From JASLBX01 sp036374175 (GTDB lineage: Bacteria > Actinomycetota > Actinomycetes > Jiangellales > Jiangellaceae), in NCBI GenBank assembly GCA_036374175.1, contig DASUUH010000022.1:1-64000 (forward strand): a stretch of 64,000 nucleotides of DNA. The letters run 5' to 3'. Shown here one piece after another: positions 45,262 to 54,672 of the stretch. A model generated the notes under the pieces. That model saw only the letters and a program-made list of their open reading frames with translations. It had not been told where the DNA came from and searched no databases. The first letter of the stretch is position 1. The number at the start of each line of letters is the position of its first letter. The position numbers and the translations under genes are program-made.

Positions 45262-46283
45262 ACGCAGCCCACGAAACGAGCGCACACATCGTCCGCAGCC
45301 CGGCTCTACGGGAGTCCCGCATCCTCGGAATCGGCGGCTACCGTCCAGCGCGGTCAGTGCCCAACGAAGAGATCATCCAGAACATCGACTCGTCCGACGA
45401 GTGGATCCGCACCCGCTCCGGCATCGCCAGCCGCCGCTGGGCCAACGACGAGGAGACCGTCGTCGCGATGAGCCAGGCCGCTGCGGGCAAGGCGCTGGCG
45501 AACGCCGGGTTGACGCCGGACCAGGTCGGGTGCGTCATCGTGTCGACGGTCACCCACCTCTACCAGACCCCGTCCGCCGCCGCGGAGATCGCGCACAAGC
45601 TCGGCACGAACCGCGCGGCCGCCTTCGACATCTCCGCTGCCTGCGCCGGCTTCTGCTACGGGCTGGGCCTGGCCTCCGACATGGTCCGCGGCGGTACGGC
45701 CGAACACGTGCTGGTCATCGGCGTCGAGCGGCTGTCCGACCTGACCGATCACTACGACCGGTCGACGGCGTTCCTGTTCGCCGACGGCGCGGGAGCCGCT
45801 GTGGTCGGGCCGTCGGAAACGCCCGGTATCGGCCCGGTGATCTGGGGCTCCGACGGCGAGCATCTCGACATGATCAAACAGAAGCAGGAATGGCGCGAAG
45901 CTCTCTTCGCCGAAAGCGGGCCCGAGCTGCCCGCTCTGGTCATGCAGGGCAACGCGGTGTTCCGCTGGGCGTCGTACGAGATGGCCAGGGTCGCGCAGCA
46001 GGCACTCGACGCCGCCGGCATCACCGCCGACGATCTTGACGTGTTCGTCCCCCACCAGGCCAACGACCGCATCACGACGGCGATGGCGCGCTCACTCAAG
46101 CTGCCCGCCAGCGTCGTCATCGCCCGCGACATCGCCGAGCAGGGCAATACCTCCGCCGCCTCCATTCCGCTTGCTCTCGAACGACTCCTCGAGACCGGCC
46201 AGGCGCGCAGCGGTCAGCTGGCCCTGCTCATCGGTTTCGGCGCCGGCCTCGTCTACGGGGCCCAAGTCGTCCGGATCCCTTAA
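45258..46283 (+). CDS. fabH: Beta-ketoacyl-ACP synthase III
   Basis: A protein of 341 residues with catalytic Cys129 in ISAACAGF, His in VPHQAN and Asn in EQGNTSAAS. It condenses an acyl-CoA starter with malonyl-ACP to begin fatty-acid synthesis; actinomycete enzymes often accept branched starters. ATG at 45258 overlaps the fabD stop by four bases, with GGAGG seven bases upstream. Confidence 0.95.
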   Translation: MNAAHETSAHIVRSPALRESRILGIGGYRPARSVPNEEIIQNIDSSDEWIRTRSGIASRRWANDEETVVAMSQAAAGKALANAGLTPDQVGCVIVSTVTHLYQTPSAAAEIAHKLGTNRAAAFDISAACAGFCYGLGLASDMVRGGTAEHVLVIGVERLSDLTDHYDRSTAFLFADGAGAAVVGPSETPGIGPVIWGSDGEHLDMIKQKQEWREALFAESGPELPALVMQGNAVFRWASYEMARVAQQALDAAGITADDLDVFVPHQANDRITTAMARSLKLPASVVIARDIAEQGNTSAASIPLALERLLETGQARSGQLALLIGFGAGLVYGAQVVRIP

Positions 46284-46348
46284 CTGTCCCCGCAGCGCCG
46301 CGGGTGCACCAACTCCCCGTACCCACGAATAACAAGCAAGGAGAACAC

Positions 46349-46594
46349 ATGGCCACCACCGAGGAAATCCGCGCCGGTCTCGCCGAGATCGTCAATGAGA
46401 TCGCCGGCGTTCCCGCGGCGGACGTCCAGCTTGACAAGTCCTTCACCGACGACCTGGACATCGACTCGCTGTCGATGGTCGAGGTTGTCGTGGCGGCCGA
46501 GGAGAAGTTCGACGTGAAGATTCCCGATGACGAGGTCAAGAACCTCGCCACCGTCGGTGACGCGGTTGCCTACATCGAGCGAGCTAAGGCTTGA
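46349..46594 (+). CDS. acpP: Acyl carrier protein
   Basis: An acidic protein of 81 residues with the phosphopantetheine site Ser40 in DIDSLSMVE and the usual helices (IRAGLAEIVNEIAG, FDVKIPDDEVKNLATVGDAV). AAGGAG lies six bases before ATG at 46349. It carries the growing acyl chain for FabD, FabH and FabF. Confidence 0.96.
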   Translation: MATTEEIRAGLAEIVNEIAGVPAADVQLDKSFTDDLDIDSLSMVEVVVAAEEKFDVKIPDDEVKNLATVGDAVAYIERAKA

Positions 46595-46599
46595 GACGT

Positions 46600-47847
46600 A
46601 TGACTGAAACCCAGGCCAGAGTCGTTATCACCGGGCTCGGCGCGACGACGCCCGTCGGAGGCGACGTCGCGTCGACCTGGGAATCATTCCTCGCCGGACG
46701 GTCAGGTGTGACCCGGCTCGCCGAAGACTGGGCCACCGACCTGCCGGTCAAGATTGCCGGGCGCATCGCGGTCGAGCCGTCCGAAGTGCTGCCCCGGGTC
46801 CAGGCACGGCGGCTTGACCGCTCGGCGCAGTTCGCCGTGATCGCCGCCCGCGAGGCGTGGTCCGATGCCGGCTTGGACGGCGCCGACGTGGACGGCGACC
46901 GGCTCGGCGTCGCCTGCGCGACGGGGATCGGCGGCCTCACGACGCTGCTGTCCAACTACGATGCGCTGCGCGATTCCGGACCGCGGCGGGTTTCGCCGCT
47001 GGCCGTCCCGATGCTGATGGCGAACAGTCCGGCCGCGCAGGTAGGGCTGGATCTAGGCGCTCGGGCCGGCGTGCATACCCCGGTCAGCGCCTGCGCGTCC
47101 GGCGCGGAGGCGCTCGCCTACGGGCTGGACATGATCCGCTCCGGCCGAGCGGACGTCGTTGTGGCCGGCGGCACGGAAGCTGCGATCCATCCCCTGCCGC
47201 TCGCCGCGTTCGCCAACATGATGGCGCTGTCCAAGCGAAATGACGAACCGGAGCGGGCCAGTCGTCCGTACGACAAGGGCCGCGACGGTTTCGTCCTCGG
47301 CGAAGGTGCGGGGGTGGTGGTTCTGGAGCGACTCGACCGTGCCGAGGCGCGGGGTGCACGGATCTACGCTGAACTCGCAGGCGCCGGCATGTCGGCCGAT
47401 TCGCACCACATCGCCCAGCCCGAGCCCCAGGGCTTGGGCGCTATCGCGGCGATGCGCCACGCCCTCCGCAACAGCGGGCTCGAGCCGGCAGAGATCAAGC
47501 ACATCAACGCACACGCGACATCTACCCCGGTGGGCGACGTCGCAGAAGCGATCGCGATTCGCAACGCGTTCGGCGACGCCGCGCCGGGAATCGCCGTCAC
47601 GTCCACCAAGTCGATGGTCGGACACCTGCTGGGAGGCGCCGGAGCGGTCGAATCCATCGCCGTCATCCTGGCTCTGTTCAACCGCACCGCTCCGCCGACG
47701 ATCAACATCGACGACCTCGATGACGAGATCGGCCTCGACGTCGTCCGCGGAGAGCCACGTCCACTCGACGACGGTCCGCTGGCCGCCCTGAACAACTCGT
47801 TCGGGTTCGGCGGGCACAACGTCGCCCTGGCATTCCGGAGCGTGTGA
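46600..47847 (+). CDS. fabF: Beta-ketoacyl-ACP synthase II
   Basis: A protein of 415 residues with catalytic Cys165 in VSACASGAEA, His in NAHATSTPVGD and the second His in KSMVGHLLGGAGA. It performs elongation condensations. ATG at 46600 starts five bases after the acpP stop; a TTG at 46591 overlaps that stop and is less likely. Only one KasA/KasB-type enzyme is present, unlike mycobacteria. Confidence 0.95.
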   Translation: MTETQARVVITGLGATTPVGGDVASTWESFLAGRSGVTRLAEDWATDLPVKIAGRIAVEPSEVLPRVQARRLDRSAQFAVIAAREAWSDAGLDGADVDGDRLGVACATGIGGLTTLLSNYDALRDSGPRRVSPLAVPMLMANSPAAQVGLDLGARAGVHTPVSACASGAEALAYGLDMIRSGRADVVVAGGTEAAIHPLPLAAFANMMALSKRNDEPERASRPYDKGRDGFVLGEGAGVVVLERLDRAEARGARIYAELAGAGMSADSHHIAQPEPQGLGAIAAMRHALRNSGLEPAEIKHINAHATSTPVGDVAEAIAIRNAFGDAAPGIAVTSTKSMVGHLLGGAGAVESIAVILALFNRTAPPTINIDDLDDEIGLDVVRGEPRPLDDGPLAALNNSFGFGGHNVALAFRSV

Positions 47848-47848
47848 C

Positions 47849-49288
47849 ATGACCGCAGTAACCACCAAACCGGCAGGCGCGTCAGGAAAACCGGCGAAGC
47901 TCCCGCGTGAGGACGACCCCCGCAATCCGAACCACCGCCTGGCAGCGCTGCTGGACGAGGGTTCGCTCGAACTGCTGGGCCCGGACGGTCTGAGCGGGAT
48001 GTTGGCGGCCAAAGGCACGGTCGACGGCACGCCGGTCGTGGCGTTCTGCTCCGATGCCACCGTCATGGGTGGTGCGATGGGCAACGACGGCTGCGCCGTG
48101 GTGGTTGATGCGTACGAGCACGCAATCGCGGACGGGGTCCCGATCATCGGGTTATGGCACACCGGCGGGGCGCGGCTGCCCGAGGGCGTGTTGTCCTTGC
48201 ACGCCGTCGGCCGGATCTTCGAGGTGATGACCCGCGCGTCGGGTCGGGTTCCGCAGATATCGGTAGTGCTCGGTCCCGCCGCCGGCGGCGGTGCGTACGG
48301 CCCGGCGCTCACCGACATCGTCGTGATGGGCCCGGAGGGCCGGGTGTTCGTGACCGGACCCGACGTCGTGCGCTCGGTTACCGGCGAGGACGTCGACATG
48401 CTCCGTCTGGGCGGCCCGGAACCGCATGGCCGGCGCTCTGGCGTGGTGCATGTCGTCACCAGCACCGAGCGGGAGGCGCTGACCGAGGCGCGCCGGCTGG
48501 CCGCGCTGCTGGGCTCGCAGGGCGAGCTGGACGTCGACTCGGTAGCGGACCGGGACCTCAGCAGCCACCTGCCCGAGTCGGCCAAGCGGGCGTACGACAT
48601 CCACCCGCTGGTGGCGGACCTGCTCGACGACGGGACGCAGATCGAGCTGCACGCCCGCTGGGCTCCCAACATCACCACGACGCTGGGCCGGTTGGGTGGC
48701 CGGACGGTCGGCGTGATCGCCAACAACCCGCTGCGCCTCGGCGGCTGCCTGGACTCTGCGTCGGCGGAGAAGGCTGCGCGGTTCGTTCGCATGTGTGATG
48801 CGTTCGGGGTGCCGCTCGTCGTGCTGGTCGACGTTCCTGGCTACCTGCCCGGCGTCGGACAGGAGTGGGACGGCGTCGTGCGCCGTGGCGCGAAGCTGCT
48901 GCATGCGTTCGCCGAGGCGGTCGTGCCGCGAGTGACGCTGGTAACCCGCAAGGCGTACGGCGGCGCGTACATCGCGATGAACTCGCGGGCCCTCAACGCC
49001 ACCAGGGTCTTCGCCTGGCCGACCGCGGAGGTCGCCGTGATGGGTGCTGTCGCCGCGGTGCGAATCCTGCATCGCCGCCGGCTGGCGGAGGTCGACCCCG
49101 AGCTGCGGCCGCAGGTCGAACAGGAACTTGCACAGGAGCACGAGAGCATCGCCGGCGGTCTAAACCGGGCCATGGAGATCGGCGTCGTGGACGAAGTGAT
49201 CGAACCAGTGGTGACCCGTTCGGCGCTCGCCCGCGCGATCACCGCCGCACCGCCCCGCCGTGGTCAGCACGGCAACATCCCCCTTTAG
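47849..49288 (+). CDS. accD: Acyl-CoA carboxylase carboxyltransferase subunit (AccD6-like)
   Basis: A protein of 479 residues with fused alpha/beta carboxyltransferase halves. It has two crotonase-type oxyanion regions: VLGPAAGGGAYGPALTD in the first and TRKAYGGAYIAMNSRAL in the second, with LVDVPGYLPGVGQEWDG between. It transfers CO2 from biotin to acetyl-CoA or propionyl-CoA, giving malonyl- or methylmalonyl-CoA. It is one base after the fabF stop, as accD6 follows kasB in mycobacteria. The partner AccA (BC-BCCP) subunit is not in the window. Confidence 0.93.
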   Translation: MTAVTTKPAGASGKPAKLPREDDPRNPNHRLAALLDEGSLELLGPDGLSGMLAAKGTVDGTPVVAFCSDATVMGGAMGNDGCAVVVDAYEHAIADGVPIIGLWHTGGARLPEGVLSLHAVGRIFEVMTRASGRVPQISVVLGPAAGGGAYGPALTDIVVMGPEGRVFVTGPDVVRSVTGEDVDMLRLGGPEPHGRRSGVVHVVTSTEREALTEARRLAALLGSQGELDVDSVADRDLSSHLPESAKRAYDIHPLVADLLDDGTQIELHARWAPNITTTLGRLGGRTVGVIANNPLRLGGCLDSASAEKAARFVRMCDAFGVPLVVLVDVPGYLPGVGQEWDGVVRRGAKLLHAFAEAVVPRVTLVTRKAYGGAYIAMNSRALNATRVFAWPTAEVAVMGAVAAVRILHRRRLAEVDPELRPQVEQELAQEHESIAGGLNRAMEIGVVDEVIEPVVTRSALARAITAAPPRRGQHGNIPL

Positions 49289-49292
49289 CCGG

Positions 49293-49446
49293 CCGGTTGA
49301 TCACGTTCAGCATGCCTGTGGGTGCCGTACCACCCGCGTGCGCATGGTACGGCACCGAATGATCACGTTCAGCAGGCTTGTCGGCGCTCCAACAGGCGCG
49401 TGCGCCTGGTACGGCACCAGTACGCATGCTGAACGTGATCAACCGG
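49293..49446. repeat. Composite GATCA repeat: two 62-bp direct copies closed by an inverted arm
   Basis: A 23-bp perfect inverted repeat (arms 49293-49315 and 49424-49446; core TGATCACGTTCAGCA) encloses a second direct copy of the same motif at 49360-49374. The two direct units (from 49298 and 49360) share TGATCACGTTCAGCA, CGCGTGCGC and TGGTACGGCACC. It fills the convergent gap between accD and the SH3 gene and probably terminates both. Confidence 0.75.
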
Positions 49447-49455
49447 AGCCAGCGA

Positions 49456-50031
49456 TTAGCAGTACGGTGGCGCGGAGCCGATGTTCGATACGTACCGCGC
49501 CGCGACCCACTGGCCGCCGCCATCACCCACGAGCTGGTACCAGCGCCGGTTGCCGTCGATCGACTGGCTGTCAACCTTGCAGACAATGCTCAGCGTGCTA
49601 CCCCGTGGGGCGGAGCTCACCTTGGCGTTGGCCGTGTGGGGACCACTTCGAACATTGAGCGAGCCGGTCGAAGCGACCCTGCCGTAGTACTCCTTGCCGT
49701 CGCCGCAGAATCGCGGCGCAGCGCCGATGTTCGAAACGTAGCGGGCCGTAATCCACCGGCCGGTCGAGAGCTTGTACCACAGGTCGTTGCCGTCCACCCG
49801 CGGCCCGAATACCTTGCACTGGATGTTCACCGTCGCGCCCCGGACGAGCGACCCGACCTTCGGCGCCGCCGAGGTCGGCGCGAACCGCACGTTGAGCGCC
49901 GACGCGGTGACTTTGCCGGTGTAGGTGGCGGTGGACGCTTGCGCCGGCGCTGCCGCCAGCACGCCGAGCGGAAGCAGCGCCGTCGTGGCAATCGCCACCA
50001 GGGCCTTCCGCACTCTTCGCCTACTGGTCAT
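49456..50031 (-). CDS. Secreted protein with two bacterial SH3 domains
   Basis: A protein of 191 residues: a signal peptide (about 1-33; RRRVRKALVAIATTALLPLG, ending near AQA) and two SH3_3 repeats (about 36-107 and 112-191). Each has an ALNVRxxP or SLNVRSGP strand, a C-K-V pair with a distal Cys, and the WxxARYVSNIG ending. Two Cys per repeat suggest disulfides. It probably binds cell wall peptides. GGAGG lies five bases before ATG at 50031. Confidence 0.85.
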   Translation of the reverse strand: MTSRRRVRKALVAIATTALLPLGVLAAAPAQASTATYTGKVTASALNVRFAPTSAAPKVGSLVRGATVNIQCKVFGPRVDGNDLWYKLSTGRWITARYVSNIGAAPRFCGDGKEYYGRVASTGSLNVRSGPHTANAKVSSAPRGSTLSIVCKVDSQSIDGNRRWYQLVGDGGGQWVAARYVSNIGSAPPYC

Positions 50032-50375
50032 CCTGACCTCCTGGAGTGTGGTGGCCACGCTGGCGGGCCCACCGGCGCGACCCGACTATCCCGGGTTCTC
50101 ACCACCGAAGACGCCCGACCGGCGGGCTCGGTTGCACACTTTCTGATCAGCCACAACACATCTTTGATCGGCACAACACATCGGCGGCCCTGGCCAGCTG
50201 AGCCGGCCAGGGCCGCCGTCGTGGTGAGGCCGCTTAGTAACCCGGATCACCGGGCCGGGGAGTCACCGGTGCCGGAGCGGCCACGCTTGGGGGGCTTGAC
50301 TGTCTGTGACCTTACTCTCGACAGCTCGACATGGGAAGAGTCGTGTCACAGGTGCTCAATATCCGAGACGGGGTG
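50032..50375. other. Intergenic region between SH3 and DUF3145 genes
   Basis: 344 bp without a credible gene. It contains the hairpin at 50182-50218. A weaker pair, GTCGTGT at 50340-50346 and ACACGAC at 50378-50384, flanks the DUF3145 stop. The remaining sequence shows no feature I can support. Confidence 0.5.
50182..50218. terminator. GC-rich hairpin
   Basis: Perfect 14-bp arms CGGCGGCCCTGGCC (50182-50195) and its complement (50205-50218) with a nine-base loop. It is likely the terminator of the DUF3145 gene, about 160 bp past its stop. Confidence 0.65.
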
Positions 50376-50870
50376 TCACACGACCTGGTGCAGCCACCGC
50401 ACCGGGGCGCCCTCACCGGCGTACCGGAACGGCTCGAGTTCGTCGTCCCACGGGCCGCCGAGCAGGCGCCGTAGTTCGGCCTGCAAGTCGACCTCGCCGA
50501 GCGACGCCTTCAGTAGCGCCGCCTTGAGCCGGTCCTCAGGAATCATGATGTCGCCGTGCACACCTGTGGTGGCGTGGAACACCCCCAGCTCGGGTGTGTA
50601 CGAGTAGCGTGCGCCCTCATGGCCGGGGCTGGGCTCTTCGGTGACCTCGAACCGCAGGTGCATCCACCCGCGCAGCGCCGAGGCCAACTTCGCGCCCGTG
50701 CCCGGCACACCCTGCCAGGACAGTTCGGCTCGATACATGCCGGGCGCCGCCGGCTGCGGTGTCCAGTGCAAGTTGACGCGCACACCAAGAGCGCCGGCGG
50801 CCGCCCACTCAATGTGCGGGCACAGCGCCGACGTTGCGGCGTGGACGTACAGAACGCCACGAGTTGTCAC
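50376..50870 (-). CDS. DUF3145 protein
   Basis: A protein of 164 residues with family features: VLYVHAATSALCPHIEWAAA at the N-terminus, AELSWQGVPGTGAKLASALRG, then LRFEVTEEPSPGHEGARYSY and the C-terminal LGGPWDDELEPFRYAGEG. Function is unknown. It lies next to the fab cluster in Streptomyces too. GTG at 50870 has GGAGG five bases upstream, favouring it over ATG at 50882. Confidence 0.92.
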   Translation of the reverse strand: MTTRGVLYVHAATSALCPHIEWAAAGALGVRVNLHWTPQPAAPGMYRAELSWQGVPGTGAKLASALRGWMHLRFEVTEEPSPGHEGARYSYTPELGVFHATTGVHGDIMIPEDRLKAALLKASLGEVDLQAELRRLLGGPWDDELEPFRYAGEGAPVRWLHQVV

Positions 50871-51010
50871 CGGTGCCTCCATATCAGGGTCCGAGGGACG
50901 CCTTCCCCTGCGGCCTCGCACTCCTGACCTGGAAACCGGTCACTGCGGATCATTGTGCCGGACGGCGGCCCGATGTGCCAGCGGACACACCGCCGTGGCA
51001 CTGTGTCGTC

Positions 51011-53068
51011 ATGGCGCTCGACGACAACCCGTTCTACTCCCCCAGCGACCTGCCGTACCGGCTCCCGCCGTTCGCTCAGATCCGTGAAGAGCACTACCTG
51101 CCGGCCTTCGAGCGCGGCATGGCCGAGCAGCTAGACGAAGTTGCCGCGATAGTCGATTCGGCTGCACCGCCGACCGTCGACAACACCCTCATCGCACTCG
51201 AACGGTCCGGCCGGCTGCTGGAGCGGGTGTCCGCCGTCTTTCACAACCAGACGTCCGCACACACGACGCCCAACCTGCAGCGCATCGAGGCGGATCTGGC
51301 GCCGAAGCTGGCGGCTCACTCGGACGCCATCCATCTCAACGCCGGCCTTTTCGCCCGCATCAAGCAGTTGCACAGTGCGAAAGACACGCTTGATCTGGAC
51401 GCCGAAACGTACCGGCTGCTCGAGCGGTACCACACCGACTTCGTCCGGGCCGGCGCTGAGTTGGATGCCGAGGCGCAAGCGCACGTGCGCACGATCAACG
51501 AGGAACTGTCCGCGTTGTCGACCACCTTCGAGCAGAACCTGCTGGCCGACACCAACGACTCTGCCGTCGTGCTGGACGACCCAGCTGATCTCGACGGGCT
51601 CTCCGACGACGCGATTGCGTCGGCGGCCGAGGCGGCGCGGGCCCGCGGGTCGGACGGCAAGTACGTGCTCGACTTGGTGCTCCCGACGGGGCAGCCGGCA
51701 CTGAGCTCGCTCACCAACCGTGCGGTGCGTGAACGGATCATGCGAGCCTCGCTCGCCCGCGGGAGCCGGGGCAACGAGCACGACAACTCCGCGATAGTGC
51801 TCAGGATGGCGGCCTTACGCGCCGAGCGAGCTCGCCTGCTCGGCTACCCCGACCACGCGACGTACGTGCTCGCGGACCGGACGGCGGCGAGCCCGGAAGT
51901 ACTCGACCCCATGCTGGCTCAGCTAGTGCCGGCCGCGGTCGCGAACGCGCAGTCGGAGGCGGCCGAACTCCAAGCGGTTGTCGCCGCCGACGGCGGCAAC
52001 TTCACCTTGCAGGCATGGGACTGGGCGTTCTACTCCGAGCGAGTCAGCAAGGCCAAGTTCAGTGTCGACGCGGCCGATCTGCGTCCATACTTCGAGCTCG
52101 AACGGGTGCTGCGCGACGGCGTATTCTTCGCCGCCAAGAAGGTGTACGGAATCACCGTCGCCGAACGACCCGATTTGACGACCTACCACCCCGACGCTCG
52201 GGCGTTCGAGGTCTTCGACGCCGACGGCTCGGCTCTGGGCCTGTTCATCGGCGACTACTTCACCCGTGAGTCCAAGCGCGGGGGCGCCTGGATGAGCAGC
52301 TTCGTCGACCAGTCGCACCTGTTGGGCACCAAGCCGGTCGTGATCAACAACCTCAACATCCCGAAGCCGCCCCCAGGCGAACCGGCGCTGCTCACCTTCG
52401 ACGAGGTGCGCACTGCCTTCCACGAGTTCGGGCATGCGCTGCACGGGCTGTTCTCGAACGTGACGTACCCGCGGTACTCGGGCACGAGCGTCTCGCGCGA
52501 CTTTGTGGAATACCCATCGCAGGTCAACGAGATGTGGCAGGTCTGGCCGGAGGTGCTGGGCAACTTCGCCAGGCACTACCGCACCGATGAGCCGATGCCC
52601 GCCGAACTCCTGGAAAGACTCCTTGCAGCCCAGCAGTGGGGCGAAGGGTTCCGCACCACCGAATACCTCGCTGCGACGCTCCTGGATCAGGCGTGGCACC
52701 GGCTCACGCCCGAGGAGGTTCCGGACGACGTTGAGACCTTCGAGGCGGCGGCGCTCGAACGAGCCGGAGTCGCCTTCGGCCCGGTGCCACCGCGCTACCG
52801 CAGCACATACTTCGCCCACATCTTCTCCGGCGGATACAGCGCGGGCTACTACTCGTACATCTGGAGCGAGGTGCTGGACGCCGACACCGTTGAGTGGTTC
52901 AAGGAGAACGGTGGCATGCGGCGCGAGAACGGCGACTGGTTCCGCTCGACCTTGCTCTCGCGGGGCGGCAGCGTGGCCGAGATGGAGCAGTTCCGGATGT
53001 TCCGCGGCCGCGATCCGCAGATCGAGCCGCTGCTCAAACGCCGCGGCCTCCTCACACACCCTCGCTGA
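51011..53068 (+). CDS. M3-family metallopeptidase (Dcp/oligopeptidase A-like)
   Basis: A protein of 685 residues, typical for peptidyl-dipeptidase Dcp/OpdA. The zinc motif HEFGHALH lies near residue 473, with a third ligand Glu downstream in DFVEYPSQVNEMW. The substrate-loop motif FSGGYSAGYYSYIWSEVLDAD is present near the end. It would cleave short peptides in the cytosol. ATG at 51011 is chosen because the upstream frame overlaps the divergent DUF3145 gene. Confidence 0.93.
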   Translation: MALDDNPFYSPSDLPYRLPPFAQIREEHYLPAFERGMAEQLDEVAAIVDSAAPPTVDNTLIALERSGRLLERVSAVFHNQTSAHTTPNLQRIEADLAPKLAAHSDAIHLNAGLFARIKQLHSAKDTLDLDAETYRLLERYHTDFVRAGAELDAEAQAHVRTINEELSALSTTFEQNLLADTNDSAVVLDDPADLDGLSDDAIASAAEAARARGSDGKYVLDLVLPTGQPALSSLTNRAVRERIMRASLARGSRGNEHDNSAIVLRMAALRAERARLLGYPDHATYVLADRTAASPEVLDPMLAQLVPAAVANAQSEAAELQAVVAADGGNFTLQAWDWAFYSERVSKAKFSVDAADLRPYFELERVLRDGVFFAAKKVYGITVAERPDLTTYHPDARAFEVFDADGSALGLFIGDYFTRESKRGGAWMSSFVDQSHLLGTKPVVINNLNIPKPPPGEPALLTFDEVRTAFHEFGHALHGLFSNVTYPRYSGTSVSRDFVEYPSQVNEMWQVWPEVLGNFARHYRTDEPMPAELLERLLAAQQWGEGFRTTEYLAATLLDQAWHRLTPEEVPDDVETFEAAALERAGVAFGPVPPRYRSTYFAHIFSGGYSAGYYSYIWSEVLDADTVEWFKENGGMRRENGDWFRSTLLSRGGSVAEMEQFRMFRGRDPQIEPLLKRRGLLTHPR

Positions 53069-53569
53069 TCAGCGCGGGTGGTCTTCTTCGAAGAGGGTGC
53101 GGCGCCGTTCGGCCCAGCGCTCCATCAGCTCGGCGCTGTGCTCGCGGACGAACTCGAAGTACGCCTGGGTCTCGCGCAGCCGCCGCCACCCCGGGCTCTT
53201 CGGATCAAGCCGCTCGAGGCCTTCGGACAATCCGTCCGCCCAGCGATCGAGCATCGGCAGCCGTTGCCGGGTAATCGCGCCCCACACGTCGTCGTCATAG
53301 ACCCGGTAGGTGTCACTGCGCGACCCAGGTTCACGCTCCTTACCGAGAAGGCCACTCTGCACGAGAAGCCGCACCGCTCCCGAGATGGCGGCCGGACTGA
53401 CCCGCAGGCCGTCGGCCAACTCGCTCGCGGTATACCGGTCGGCGTCGTCGGCGAGGGCGAAGGCGAAGACCCGAGCGGCCATCCGGGGCATGCCGTTCTC
53501 GGCCAAGATCAACGCGAACCGTTCCACGAACCGCAACAGTTCGTCGTCACGAACTCCCGATGTAGGCAC
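53069..53569 (-). CDS. GbsR/MarR-family transcriptional regulator
   Basis: A protein of 166 residues with a winged helix (MPRMAARVFAFALADDADRYTASELADGLRVSP, then AISGAVRLLVQSGLLGKEREPGSRSDTYRV) and a C-terminal dimer helix region. GbsR-type proteins often regulate exporters or osmoprotectant genes. The start is GTG at 53569. It is convergent with the M3 peptidase and abuts its stop, and divergent from the DUF368 gene. Confidence 0.85.
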   Translation of the reverse strand: MPTSGVRDDELLRFVERFALILAENGMPRMAARVFAFALADDADRYTASELADGLRVSPAAISGAVRLLVQSGLLGKEREPGSRSDTYRVYDDDVWGAITRQRLPMLDRWADGLSEGLERLDPKSPGWRRLRETQAYFEFVREHSAELMERWAERRRTLFEEDHPR

Positions 53570-53612
53570 GAGCAGGAATCCTCTCGTCGGGGCAACGGCG
53601 TCAGTTTAGCTG

Positions 53613-53642
53613 TTCGTACTTCAGAAACTTGTTAAACGTCAA
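53613..53642 (-). promoter_or_regulatory. Putative promoter of the GbsR-like gene
   Basis: On the minus strand TTGACG (53642-53637) and TACGAA (53618-53613) are separated by 18 bp and lie 44 bp upstream of the start. The stretch is notably AT-rich for this genome and could also hold an operator (GTTTA/TTAAAC arms at 53603-53636). Confidence 0.4.
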
Positions 53643-53726
53643 GCACGAGCAGCCCCGTGTGCCGGACCAGACAGCTGCTGTCGACTAGAGTGACCGCGCA
53701 CCCTCACCCGTCGGCACAGAGGTCAC

Positions 53727-54647
53727 ATGGAGTCCTGGCAGCGCACCGCTACGAACGTCGTCCGTGGCGGGTTGATCGGAACAGTCGAGGTAGTGCCGGG
53801 AGTCAGTGGCGGCACGGTGGCGCTCATCGTCGGGATCTACGAGACGATCATCACCTCGGCGGGACACATCCTGACCGGACTGCGCCATGTGGTCACCGAC
53901 GTGCCGCGCGGACTGGGCCTGTCCCGTGCCCGCGATCAGTTCCGCTGCGCGGACTGGTCGACCCTGCTGCCGGTCGCGGCCGGCATGCTGCTGGCTGTGG
54001 TTTTGGTGGCCCGGCAGATGGAGGGTTTCGTCCAGGACCATCCAGAGCTTGCCCGCGGGCTGTTCCTCGGCCTGGTCGGCGCCGCGGTGGCCGTGCCGAT
54101 CTCCATGGTGGGGCGCCGCTGGAACGTCGGCTACGCCGCCGCGGCGGTCGCGGCAGCCGCCGCAGCGTTCATCCTGACCGGGCTGCCGCCCACCGAGGTG
54201 ACACCGTCGCGGCCGATCATCCTGCTCGCCGCCGCGGTCGCGGTGTGTGCGCTGGTCCTGCCCGGGGTGTCCGGCTCATTCATCCTGCTCACCGTCGGCC
54301 TGTACGAGCCGACGCTGGCGGCGCTCAACAACCGCGACCTCGGCTACCTGGTGTGGTTCGTCATCGGGCTCGTGATCGGTCTGGCGCTGTTCGTCCGGAC
54401 CATGCAGTGGCTCCTGGAACAGCACCGGACGATCACGCTCGCCGTGCTGACCGGGGTCATGGCCGGATGCATGCGTGCGCTGTGGCCGTGGCAGGACGAC
54501 GACCGTCAACTGCTGGCTCCCGGCGACAACGTGGGCAGCGTTCTGTTGCTCTTCGTGCTGGGCGCGGCCGCCGTGGGCCTGACCCTGCTCATCGGACGTC
54601 GTGCCCAGCGGCCTCGCCGATCGGCGGGTGTACACGCCCGCCGCTGA
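53727..54647 (+). CDS. DUF368 membrane protein (PopT-type polyprenyl-phosphate translocase)
   Basis: A protein of 306 residues with eight or so helices. It has two symmetrical signature loops: EVVPGVSGGTVALIVGIYE near residue 22 and LVLPGVSGSFILLTVGLYEP near 180. The DUF368 family has been identified as undecaprenyl-phosphate transporters in other bacteria; the same role here is inference. It may recycle the lipid carrier used in wall synthesis. Confidence 0.9.
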   Translation: MESWQRTATNVVRGGLIGTVEVVPGVSGGTVALIVGIYETIITSAGHILTGLRHVVTDVPRGLGLSRARDQFRCADWSTLLPVAAGMLLAVVLVARQMEGFVQDHPELARGLFLGLVGAAVAVPISMVGRRWNVGYAAAAVAAAAAAFILTGLPPTEVTPSRPIILLAAAVAVCALVLPGVSGSFILLTVGLYEPTLAALNNRDLGYLVWFVIGLVIGLALFVRTMQWLLEQHRTITLAVLTGVMAGCMRALWPWQDDDRQLLAPGDNVGSVLLLFVLGAAAVGLTLLIGRRAQRPRRSAGVHARR

Positions 54648-54672
54648 CCTCCGCGACCGCCCAGGCGGTGAA

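Noticed and set aside
47053..48792. 579-codon ORF on the minus strand
   Set aside because: It is antisense to fabF and accD, both certain genes; Ser/Arg-rich composition is typical of a shadow frame.
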